Below are positions 40,154 through 49,084 of a stretch of DNA of 64,000 bases, in pieces. The stretch is from Phytophthora colocasiae (Eukaryota; Oomycota; Peronosporomycetes; Peronosporales; Peronosporaceae), in the NCBI GenBank assembly GCA_018806915.1, contig JAGKQI010000090.1:2232001-2296000 (forward strand), written 5' to 3'. How positions within the stretch are numbered: the stretch's first letter is position 1; every line of letters begins with the position of its first letter. Position numbers and translations under genes: made by a program. Below the pieces are notes generated by a model, which made no database searches, was not told the DNA's origin, and saw nothing but the letters and a program-made list of their open reading frames with translations.

Positions 40154-41224
40154 ATGAAGCTGTTTTGTGCCATCGTTGGTGAGGCTGAAAGCGTGTTCAA
40201 GGTGGACATCGCTGAAGACGCTTCGGTGTCGGCGTTGAAGAACAGGATCAAGGAGAAGAATCAGAAGTCGATCACATGCGACGCCAAGGACCTGCAGCTC
40301 TTCCTGGTGAGGACGGAAGACGGCGGGTGGCTAGAGCTAGACGAGGCTGGCGCGGCATCTGTGGCTCTCGATATACATGGGCACGCTCAATACTCGAACA
40401 CAAAGCTCATGAAGATGGAATCGATGAAGCCTCTTAAAAAATACGTCGGAGAGCTCCTCGAACAAGATCAGTTCCAAGTTCACGTGCTGGTGGTGGTCCC
40501 GAAGCAAACCAGTACAGGAAAACGCACTCGTGGACAAGATTGGTTCGTTGACGATAGGATTGTGAAGAAGACTAAAGTGGATGGAGGCGAAATCCCGTAT
40601 TTCACTATGGACCAGTTCCCGCGAATGGCACATCCGGTGAACCGATACAAAAAGATTTTGGAGAGAGGCGCGTACCGAGTGATCTATGAACAATTAATGG
40701 GCAGGGTGAAGGAGTCTTTTGAAACCCGATCCCCGGCCAATTTGGTTGTGACGGGAAATCCCGGCACGGGGAAGAGTTGGTTCTACCTCTACTGCATCTT
40801 TCAGCTAATATTGGGGGACAAAGAGGAAGTGGAGAAGCTCCCTGCTTTTGATTTGGTGCTGAATTTCGACAATAATTACCAATTGTACGACGCCAAAACC
40901 AAGGAGTTCATTAAATTGAACGAAGATGAAGTTGATATGCTGAGTGGCAAGGACCGCGTGCTTCAGCTTGTCGAGGCGAAATCGACGCACCTTGTTGGTT
41001 GGAAAGGAGTCTCCATTCTATTTGCTTCCCCCGGACTGGATGGAATGAACGACTACTTAAAAGTTGACTCTCGCAAGTATATTATGCCAGTGTGGACTTT
41101 GGAAGAGCTGCAAGACTACAACTCCCTCCTTGATGACAAGCTTAAACTCGCAGATGATGCTTTGATCGTGAGATACGACAAGTTTGGTGGTATTGCCAGA
41201 TCCGTCTTCGCTAAGCACAACTGA
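40154..41224 (+). CDS. Crinkler (CRN)-type effector with P-loop NTPase, C-terminus truncated
   Basis: A 356-aa protein with the modular CRN header: an N-terminal ubiquitin-like fold with L-Q-L-F-L-V-R-T (residues 47-54) in place of the classical LFLAK, a W-containing segment, and H-V-L-V-V-V-P (110-116), which ends the header. An ATPase follows, with a Walker A loop G-N-P-G-T-G-K-S (201-208) and V-L-N-F-D-N-N strands. CRNs act in the nucleus of plant or other cells and modulate cell death; this P-loop class is widespread also outside pathogens. The ORF stops at 41224, but the next frame (41224-41448) continues a related C-terminal region, so a one-base shift probably shortened it. An initiator box lies at 40122-40137. 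Confidence 0.85.
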   Translation: MKLFCAIVGEAESVFKVDIAEDASVSALKNRIKEKNQKSITCDAKDLQLFLVRTEDGGWLELDEAGAASVALDIHGHAQYSNTKLMKMESMKPLKKYVGELLEQDQFQVHVLVVVPKQTSTGKRTRGQDWFVDDRIVKKTKVDGGEIPYFTMDQFPRMAHPVNRYKKILERGAYRVIYEQLMGRVKESFETRSPANLVVTGNPGTGKSWFYLYCIFQLILGDKEEVEKLPAFDLVLNFDNNYQLYDAKTKEFIKLNEDEVDMLSGKDRVLQLVEAKSTHLVGWKGVSILFASPGLDGMNDYLKVDSRKYIMPVWTLEELQDYNSLLDDKLKLADDALIVRYDKFGGIARSVFAKHN

Positions 41225-41448
41225 CTACAGCAATTGGGTCGTTTGATGCGTCGAAGATCTTGTCGTATGTCAAACTTGATCAGGCTGTGAGAGGCAGAAA
41301 GTTTAGCCACCGTGTTATTGCGATGATGCCGAGCACAGACGACTATGCTGACAAGTACCATCTTGATTTTTTGTGCGAACACATTGCTGAGAAAGTCGCA
41401 ATACATGTAGCGGTATTCCGCCCAAGACCACACGTCGCCCTATTGTAG
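41225..41448 (+). pseudogene. Out-of-frame continuation of the CRN gene
   Basis: Directly after the CRN stop, the +2 frame reads a coding-like stretch (D-A-S-K-I-L-S-Y-V-K-L-D-Q, then M-M-P-S-T-D-D-Y-A) to TAG 41446-41448, as expected for the rest of a longer CRN C-terminal domain. Confidence 0.6.
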
Positions 41449-42404
41449 TTCAACCTGCAGCGCCCGATCATCGATCCTCAAGATTTCGACAATTCGTCTT
41501 GCCTCCTGCACAACCGTCCCAAATTACCCCTGTGCAAGGCAGTTCCAGAGTGTTCCATCTACCCCGGACCAATAATGAGCAGGTCGACACATTCACAGGT
41601 CCTCTGCAGGCTGTGGGTCATACTGGTTACCGCCGATTTGAGTCTCCCGGAACCAGCAATCTGCCCTATATTATCGACATATTTCGCCAAATTGCAGATT
41701 TGCAAGTTACTAGTAGAGCACAACGTCGCCAATGCCTCGCATGACAGGTTACAACAGCAATGCACTCTCAGTACCAGCAACAAACGATGTCACTCAAGCC
41801 AGACCAAATGATGGCTATTCTTACCGTAGTGAAAGATCTAGTGACAGACAACAAAGTAATACATGTACTCCCTTTTAATCGCCTCAACCCCAGCTACTGC
41901 AATACTTTGTGAGGCTGAGAGACCCTCGCGCGCACAGAAGCGCGCTACTGTTTGTATTGGGGTTCTTAATATAGATGGCGATGATGAAAGGGTTAAAGTA
42001 TCCGTGAGAGACATATTTCACTTGACTCGGGAACTACAGGGCAAAGTACATGTATTACTTTGCCCAGTAGTTCCCGAGTCGTCAGCTGCAAAATACGACA
42101 TCGCTTGGACACTATCGTCAGCATGCGTCGCAACATTTGGAATCAGATGAGGTGGGAGGTTTGTACTGGTGATCTTGTCGTAAGATCTGGGCTCGACGCA
42201 GCATGGAACTGTACCGTACCCTGCGATAACGCTAATGAAGTTGACAGCAACTTGGGCGTCTCAACAACGAGGAGGACATCACCACAAAAGCACAGGCATT
42301 GTGTAATAGTTGATAACGTTTCTAAACTGATTGAGTTGCTTCGAAGTTGCTTGATTGTCCAGTGTTTTACGTCAAGTTTAGTTAGAAGCGTTACCACCTG
42401 TACG
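41449..42404. other. Interval with a long hairpin, no gene
   Basis: A hairpin at 42024-42080 has arms GACTCGGGAACTAC and GTAGTTCCCGAGTC extended by an ~11-bp inner stem with one mismatch and a 7-base loop containing TACATGTA. A frame at 41499-41744 is open but motif-free. Nothing else is supported. Confidence 0.55.
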
Positions 42405-42785
42405 TGCAATGTGGGGAGGCGACAGCTCGTTGATATACCCACTGAGGGTTGCTGTGGCGACACCCGAGGCGATTCCGGGAGATAGCACGGCCGACGGCGA
42501 ACGCCCAAATGTTAGACACGGAGGCTTGAACCACTGCACCAAGATCATGAAGATGCAGTTAACGAAGAGAAGCTTCTTACGGCCTCCTAGATCACTGAAG
42601 TGGCAACAAATAGATCCGATCATACCGAAGATCCAAGCGTTCACAGCGAATCTCCACTCCAGCTTGGAGTGACCGGGGAACATGAGGCACGTATCTTCGG
42701 CTACCAGGACGCGCGTTGCATTGGGCAGTGTCGTTGTACTGCGTGAGATTCACTTGTAAGGCGCTCTGGAGCGGCTGAATTCGAC
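42405..42785 (-). pseudogene. Truncated, frameshifted hexose transporter copy
   Basis: Minus-strand fragment homologous to the first third of the transporter at 35076-36575: it contains M-F-P-G-H-S-K-L-E-W, W-I-F-G-M-I-G-S, F-S-D-L-G-G-R-K-K-L-L-F-V-N-C and G-I-A-S-G-V-A-T, ending at I-N-E-L-S-P-P-H, after which homology stops. Single-residue losses and frame shifts occur upstream (42592-42785). It is a partial duplicate about 6 kb from the intact gene. Confidence 0.88.
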
Positions 42786-43096
42786 TCACGTCGAGTTCAA
42801 TAGAGTAGAGTTCTAGGTAGAACTACCTAGAGTTCGGAGTATATTGCCCTGCAACTTCAACATTGTCAACCTCTCTAATTTCATTTGAACATCAAGTTCA
42901 TGCTCTTTAACAAGTTGAAGCTTCCCCGCATACTCAACTCTACATGCGGATTTCAACTCGTACTTAACTGACTTCAAGATCATCTTTGAATGCGAACAGC
43001 CGTGACGCTCTCAACGTGTTTACAACAAGTCATCCCTCCCCTTGCAGCAGAGCTTCGTTCCCGTGCATCATTCTCCTCTTCTCCTTGTCCTTAAAG

Positions 43097-44671
43097 ATGG
43101 TTCTATCGCCTAGTGACCAAGTGACGTATCTTCGCTCGCTTCCGTCCGTTCGTGACGGCTGCCACCGCGTTTTAACACTTGGAAAACACAATAAACTGCC
43201 AAACTTCTCGGTAGTTGAAGATAAAATCCCGTCCTTGGCCGACTACGTCCTCGACGTCATCCGCCAGACGTACCCGACGCCGAATGAGGCGAAAGTCCCT
43301 TTCCACTCGCGTTGGCGCCACTTTGAGACTGGAAATCCGCAGCGAGTGGCTAAAATGACGTCCAATTGGGCCTTTGACACACTGGAAAAGGCCCGTCGGC
43401 TCTTGGATTTGGCTCTCGTCAGTGTCTTACTGGATGCTGGAGCTGGACCAACGTGGAAGTACAAAGAGCCAGACACGGAGGACTTTTACAGTCGTAGTGA
43501 AGGCTTGGGGATCGCTAGTTTCCACATGTTTCTGGATGGGAATTTTTCGGTGGATCCGAACGATCCACATCGAGTGGATGCAACAGCGTTGGCTACTTTG
43601 GCTGATGATGCAATTGAAAAAGCTTTTCAAGTGGTAAGTAGTATTTTTCAAAGAGTTTTTAGTAGAATTTAAAAGTTTTGATGATTTTTAGACCGAGACG
43701 AACCCGTTGGTGGGTTGTGCTGGAAGAACGGATCTGCTCAAGGTACGTAGTGTAGTTTTTAGGTTATTTTATTGGTTTGAGCTAATTTACATGTACATGC
43801 AGCGTCTGGGGAAAAGTATTTCTAATTATCCAGAGTTTTTCACTGGTGCAGACGGATCCATTCGACCGGGAAACCTGGTGGATTATCTTACGAAGCACCA
43901 GGGTGCAGGCGGTGAAGTCTCTATCACGGAGCTATGGAAGGTTGTACTGTATGGGTTGCAGGACATTTGGCCTGCAAGCAGAACGCAAATTGACGGTCAG
44001 AACATGGGTGATGTGTGGGAATTATCGTACGTGAACTGGCGAAAGTTGTGTTTTTTTATTTCTAACGGGGTTGTTGTTCTTGCACTGGTAAGGTACCTGC
44101 CGGAACACGAGAAGGCTGGCAAGTTCGTAAGTTTCCACAAGTTGTCCCAGTGGCTGACGTACTCGCTGATGGAACCTCTTCAAGACGCTGGTTTCAAGAT
44201 CACAGACCTCAAACTGATGACAGGTACACAAGAGAAAAGAACATTTTCTGCTTGTTATTTATTGACGACTTTATTTTCTAGGACTGCCGGAGTACCGTAA
44301 CGGAGGGCTCTTGGTGGATTTTGGCGTGTTGGTACCGAAATCCCCTACCATTTTGACGGACGAATTCGATCCGAGCACTGAAGTGATCATTGAGTGGCGA
44401 GCGCTCACGGTTGCAATCTTGGATGAATTGCACAAAGTGATTTTGGAGCGTCTCAATTTCACAGCGGACTTCTTTCCGCTTGTCAAGGTAGAATGATACG
44501 TTTTTCTTCCGTGTATTGTTATAGTGACTACTTCTAATTGTTTGGTTAACGTTTATTGAACTGCAGATGCTTGAAGGCGGAAGTTGGAAGGCTGGACGCG
44601 TCATTGCCAAGGAAAAACGCGCCGATGGAGGTCCCCCCATCAAAATCAAGAGTGACGGCACCGTCTTTTAA
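43097..44671 (+). CDS. DUF1688/URC4-like protein, six exons
   Basis: A 417-aa protein of the DUF1688 family, which includes yeast URC4 of the uracil catabolic (URC) pathway. Exons: 43097-43633, 43692-43742, 43803-44026, 44093-44223, 44282-44487, 44567-44671; introns of 58-79 bp all GT-AG and phases consistent, so the frame runs unbroken. Conserved blocks include S-R-W-R-H-F-E-x-G near residue 77, L-V-S-V-L-L-D-A-G-A-G, F-H-K-L-S-Q-W-L-T-Y-S-L-M-E-P-L, T-G-L-P-E-Y-R-N-G-G-L-L-V-D and the terminal K-R-A-D-G-G-P-P-I. The length equals that of the family. ATG 43097 is used because the 37 codons before it resemble leader sequence. Biochemical activity in oomycetes is unproven. Confidence 0.9.
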
Positions 44672-44892
44672 GATGTGGCTTACATTTACGACAATGGCAT
44701 TTTCACACAAGCTTTGAACGAGTCGATTAATGTAAGCGCCTTGAACGTCTGTTAGTGAAGCTTCTCCATCGATAATGGACGTCCCATGGTAGTCGCTGGT
44801 GCTTCGCATAAATCTCGAACTCTAAAAACTGCAAACGGCAACACTCATTTCATTGATCAATTTACCACATACCTTGTATTTCTGCATTAGAA

Positions 44893-46638
44893 ATGGCCTT
44901 TGGACGCTCATTTCGCTGCATTTTACTCGCTTCAGCTGCGGTTTTCGCACTCGCAGACGCGTGGCTGGCTGCCTCCAATTGTGGCTAAAGGCAACAAGTT
45001 CTTCGACTCGGACACTGGAAAGGAATTCCGCGTGAAAGGTATGGCCTACTACCCTCGTCCCAATTCTGGAAAGCTTTCAACTGTGGATAATTACGATTGG
45101 GCTGCGGACGACCACGAAGATGTCTGGAAATCTCATCTGAAGATCCTCAAAGACCTCGGAGTGAACACACTGCGACTGTATTCTGTTGATCCGAGCAAGA
45201 AACACGACAAGTTCATGTGTGCGTGCTCTGATGCTGGAATCTACGTGCTCGTTGGCATGGCAGCTCCGTAAGTCGATTTCTGAGTTCTACTTTTTTTGTT
45301 TTTCATTTCTTAAAACGTTTTTCAGGTGTGAGAATTGCTCCATCCTCGACGCTGTGCCACCCAAGTGCTACCCTGATGAGATGTTTACTCGAGCTCAGAT
45401 GGTGTATAACTCTTTCGCTATCTACGACAACACTCTGGTAAGTTTTCGTCTTTTAAATGACTAGTCAAATATTCATTTCCTAACTTTTGCTTTCAATAGG
45501 GATTCAGTGTCGGTAACGAAAACAACCTCCAACGATCCAAGGAGCCTGGAGGTATCCAAACTGCTCCTTGTGTGAAGGCTTTGCTACGTGATACCCGGAA
45601 TTACGCCGCTTCTTGTGCCGATTGGCCTTGACAATGATATTCAGCCTCGCGAGATGTTCCTGTCGTACTATGACTGCAGCATCGACGACAACGAGTTCAC
45701 ACGTGCAGAATGGCTCGGGTACAATCAGTATGTGGAGTGTGATCCGGCCACACACACCGAGTATTCAAAGTCTTCTGGTTTGAAAATGCTCATGAAGGAA
45801 TACAACAGTGCGCAGTATCCACGCCCGTTGATGTTTGGCGAGTTTGGGTGCAACTTGGGCAAAAATACGGTGGATGGATACGAGAACCAACGTAGTTTCT
45901 ACGATGTACGTGATAAAACTGAGGTGGTCTGGAGAAACAAAAGCTAACAACGTTCTGTACAGGCGATGTGGATGAACCAAGAAAAGGAAATGACAACAGA
46001 GATCGTAGGTGGAAATGTCTTCGAGTTTGTCACGGAGCTTCACAACACTGTCGCTAAAAGTTCGTTTTGCTGCAGTTGCTTTTTGTTTGAATTTATTGCT
46101 AACTTTTTTTTTTGCAGAGGTGACAAAAGCTCCGACACTGGACGATACGGTATTGGATTCTTCAATCCTGATAACTGCGACCACGATAAAGTACCATGCA
46201 AATTCAACAAGTAATCCGGAGTACGACAACCTCAAAAAGGCCTACAAGACGGAAATCAGCTCCAGTGTGACTTTCGATTCATACTCCCCAGAGCGAACGG
46301 CGATTCTTGAATGTCCCAAGAACGTCACGGCAGATCTCCCACCAATGCCTAAAGGTACGTCGCGAATTAAACTTTCTTAACGATCAAGTACTTATGTTTT
46401 TTTTTTATGATTTTAGTGGATACTTATCAAGTGTTCAACGACACAGCCTACATGTGATGGAGAGACTTCCAACCAAGTTGCAACATCCGATACAGTGGCA
46501 CTTGGTGAAAAGAAAACCCCGTCCAACGATGCAACTGAAGCTGAGAACGCTGTGGGCGGAACTTCAGCGGCAACTAGTTGTAGTATGAGTGTGTTTAGTA
46601 CGGCAACTACGCTGCTCTTCTTCTTTGTCGCGATGTAA
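44893..46638 (+). pseudogene. GH72 beta-1,3-glucanosyltransferase (Gas1-like), broken
   Basis: Full-length remnant of a GPI-anchored GH72 enzyme that elongates cell-wall beta-1,3-glucan. It has an N-terminal signal peptide, the core V-K-G-M-A-Y-Y-P-R-P-N, the acid/base site F-S-V-G-N-E, the nucleophile site F-G-E-F-G-C, a C-terminal Cys motif and a hydrophobic GPI-signal tail ending at TAA 46636-46638. Introns: 45268-45325, 45438-45499, 45906-45962, one ending at 46117, and 46355-46416. Lesions: a 4-bp tandem duplication GGCTGGCT at 44963-44970 right after the signal peptide, a frame-shifting deletion near 45618, a shift near 46212 and an extra G at 46431. Four independent lesions make a pseudogene far more likely than assembly error. 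Confidence 0.88.
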
Positions 46639-46666
46639 CTATAGGCTGGTTTCATGAGGAGAAAAA

Positions 46667-47563
46667 TCATTTGATGAGCTGCATTCTTGTCGCTTCGGTC
46701 GGTCTTGTGCATTTCACAAGTTCTGCGGATCCTAGGCATGGCTCACTTTGATTTAGGTGTGCTTGGAGAAATGTACTGCTTCCAACCCCTCCTTTTGATA
46801 ATTTTAAAACATCTTCTCGGGTCAACACTACTTTCCAAACTCGAAATTTGTCAATAATTCCATGATAGCCATCCCAACTATTCTTTGGTTCTATCCATCC
46901 TGTTCCAATCTGTCCGTAAGTCATGAAATGCCAGTTGTAACGCCAACTGCCGAGTGTTGACTGCACTTTAACTCCACTGAAGAAAACGTCTTGGCGCTGC
47001 TCCCGGTGGTCGTAAGTCAACGCAATGTGATACCACCGATAGGGTTCTAAGCTACTCGCTACAACAGTATCGTCCTGTATCAATGAGCAAAAAAGATCTC
47101 CAGTCGAACTTACTGCCACATACTGTTGGTAGAAATGCGGTGGTCGGATTGCAGTCTTCGAGCCGTGAAAGCTACCATAGATAATTCCCCAAAAAGAATC
47201 GACTGAAGAAGATGGTAGAAGACTGAGCCAAATATCAAAGCTGAAACTCTCTCCACCCATGTGCGTCAGCTGGAAGTACAAACCTTGTTGGTCTTCTGTA
47301 CTAGTGAGATAGGTATACGAATCGCGTGGACATCCTGCTATATCAGTTTTGAACATTGTTGATCGAGACTGAACGTACAGCTTTTTCCAGAATTGTTTTT
47401 CAGTTGGTTGATCCTCGCTAGAAAGGAGACATTTTCGCCAAAACGACTCGTCCGATAGATAATTTTTCCACCAAACGTTCGTGAGCGACAAGTTGAAGGC
47501 ATCAAAGCCTGTGAGATAGCTACACAGCAACTCAATGATCTCAAATGGCAGTTCACTAGGCAT
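46667..47563 (-). CDS. F-box plus LamG/concanavalin-like lectin protein (copy A)
   Basis: A 298-aa protein. Residues ~2-45 form an F-box-like motif (L-P-F-E-I-I-E-L-L-C-S-Y-L-T-G-F-D-A-F-N-L-S), expected to bind Skp1 in an SCF ubiquitin ligase. About residues 90-275 form a LamG/concanavalin-A-like jelly roll (F-S-F-D-I-W-L-S-L-L-P; R-W-Y-H-I-A-L-T-Y-D; D-G-Y-H-G-I-I-D-K-F-R-V-W). If both assignments hold, the lectin fold would select a glycosylated or other client for ubiquitination. The ATG at 47563 opens the F-box; the frame upstream only overlaps the neighbouring copy. Intact, and 67 bp downstream of copy B. Confidence 0.75.
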   Translation of the reverse strand: MPSELPFEIIELLCSYLTGFDAFNLSLTNVWWKNYLSDESFWRKCLLSSEDQPTEKQFWKKLYVQSRSTMFKTDIAGCPRDSYTYLTSTEDQQGLYFQLTHMGGESFSFDIWLSLLPSSSVDSFWGIIYGSFHGSKTAIRPPHFYQQYVAVSSTGDLFCSLIQDDTVVASSLEPYRWYHIALTYDHREQRQDVFFSGVKVQSTLGSWRYNWHFMTYGQIGTGWIEPKNSWDGYHGIIDKFRVWKVVLTREDVLKLSKGGVGSSTFLQAHLNQSEPCLGSAELVKCTRPTEATRMQLIK

Positions 47564-47630
47564 CGGCCGGCATATCCTGGAAGGCGAAGGTTTTGCTGCT
47601 ACATGTAGAAAGAAAATAGGTACTACTTCA

Positions 47631-47841
47631 TCAATTGGCACGTCCACTGAGTGGTATGGTCCAAATCTCTCCGCCAGTTGCCAGCACGTTGACGTTTTCT
47701 TGCGACAGCTCCCCTCTCCAGACACGAAAGGCATCAATTACGCCGTGGAATCCGTACCAGCCAGTACTACCTGGGTACGGACAATCGAGAGTATCCGACG
47801 TCACACAACCCGTTCCGACTTGGACGTATGTTAAAGAATGC
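47631..47841 (-). pseudogene. F-box/LamG copy B, 3' part, cut off by gypsy insertion
   Basis: C-terminal LamG segment (V-Q-V-G-T-G-C, W-Y-G-F-H-G-V-I-D-A-F-R-V-W) of a third family member. Its upstream half lies at 54641-55228 beyond the retroelement. Removing the element and one ATGC copy rejoins ...E-W-H to S-L-T-Y-V-Q-V in frame. Confidence 0.88.
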
Positions 47842-48770
47842 TGTGGACAAATGTCAACATTCATTCGTGAAGAGCGGCTTTCGCTGGAAGAAGTTCGGGT
47901 AGCAGTGATAATTGACCTCACTGGCGACAGTGACGCGGATATCAGTCAATCAATCGGAAATTGCAGGAAGATAGTGGAGACCTTGAAGTTGAAGTCAGTG
48001 ACTTTCGAAGATCGCAATGGGAGGAATGACACGGCACCAGACAAGCAAGGACACAGTGGATCAGAGAGGCGAGGCGACATGAACACAAGGCAATGAACGG
48101 AGGAGAAGGCACCCAAGAAGTCGCCGAGGGAGGATCCTGACGGTGGCAGGCACTATACTTAGGATAGGTGTAGAGATAGCGGGGCTACGGTAGTTAGGAG
48201 AGCTATGTGGCGTGCGGCTGGCCGTCAAAACTCTCAGTTACGATTTTGCGCGACCGTGCAGAGTTAAGTAACTAAGAAGTGATTTACGCGTGGAGTGCGG
48301 CAACTGGTCGGCTTCACCCAACAGCATTTTGAGGGTTATCTGGGGGAGTGGCCTTGTTCTGCGGTGTACTGACCGGCGAGGACCTCTAGGGTAATACGCT
48401 GAGGAGGCACGGAGTTCTGAGGTACGACGATGAGGATGCATGCGTAGTGTGGCGGGGAACGCGGCTAGAAACCGCGCAGTTGTGGTGCTTATCGATAGCG
48501 TCTCGACTAGAGAGTGTTCACTTCAACTTCAATGAGGTGTTACATTCATCTTGTATAGTACATGTTGTATATTGGGATTAGCACGAGGACAAGCTACAGA
48601 TCTACCCAAGATTGTAGTTGCTACAAAACGTCTTCTCCCTAGCCGTCTCTACTGGACAATGTCCGCCGGGGTCCCTCTCTGGTGACGTGCTGACTCTAGT
48701 TCCTGCTTGCGTGACCACTGGCTCCCTTCGAAGTTGGAATTTCAAGGCGTAAAAAGAAGTAAAGCCGACA
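47842..48770 (+). repeat. gypsy 5' LTR
   Basis: 929 bp; contains a 4-bp AATC duplication (near 47947) and one extra G relative to the 3' LTR. Confidence 0.95.
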
Positions 48771-49084
48771 TGGTGGTCATTACAGTGGCTTTCTGGGCAA
48801 TGTTTCACTGGGTGAACTTTGCGAGCCTAGTCACAGAGGGCGAGAATCCTACACGGGACATCCTGTACTGGGGATGGTGCAATACGGGCACTAGACAACA
48901 CTGGTCTATCCAACCGGAGAGGAATGGGCAATACGGGCCTATGGTAGACACAGACACAGATGAGCACTGTTACTGATATCCCTACACAGCACAGTTTACT
49001 GAGGTTAGATACTGATGACACAGACACTGAACATACGGGTTGGTTTTGTTTTACAGATACGGAAGACTAAGTTCACGGAGAGGA

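Noticed and set aside
48238..48441. Open frame repeated at 54108-54311
   Set aside because: Lies within both gypsy LTRs, duplicated with them, no motif.
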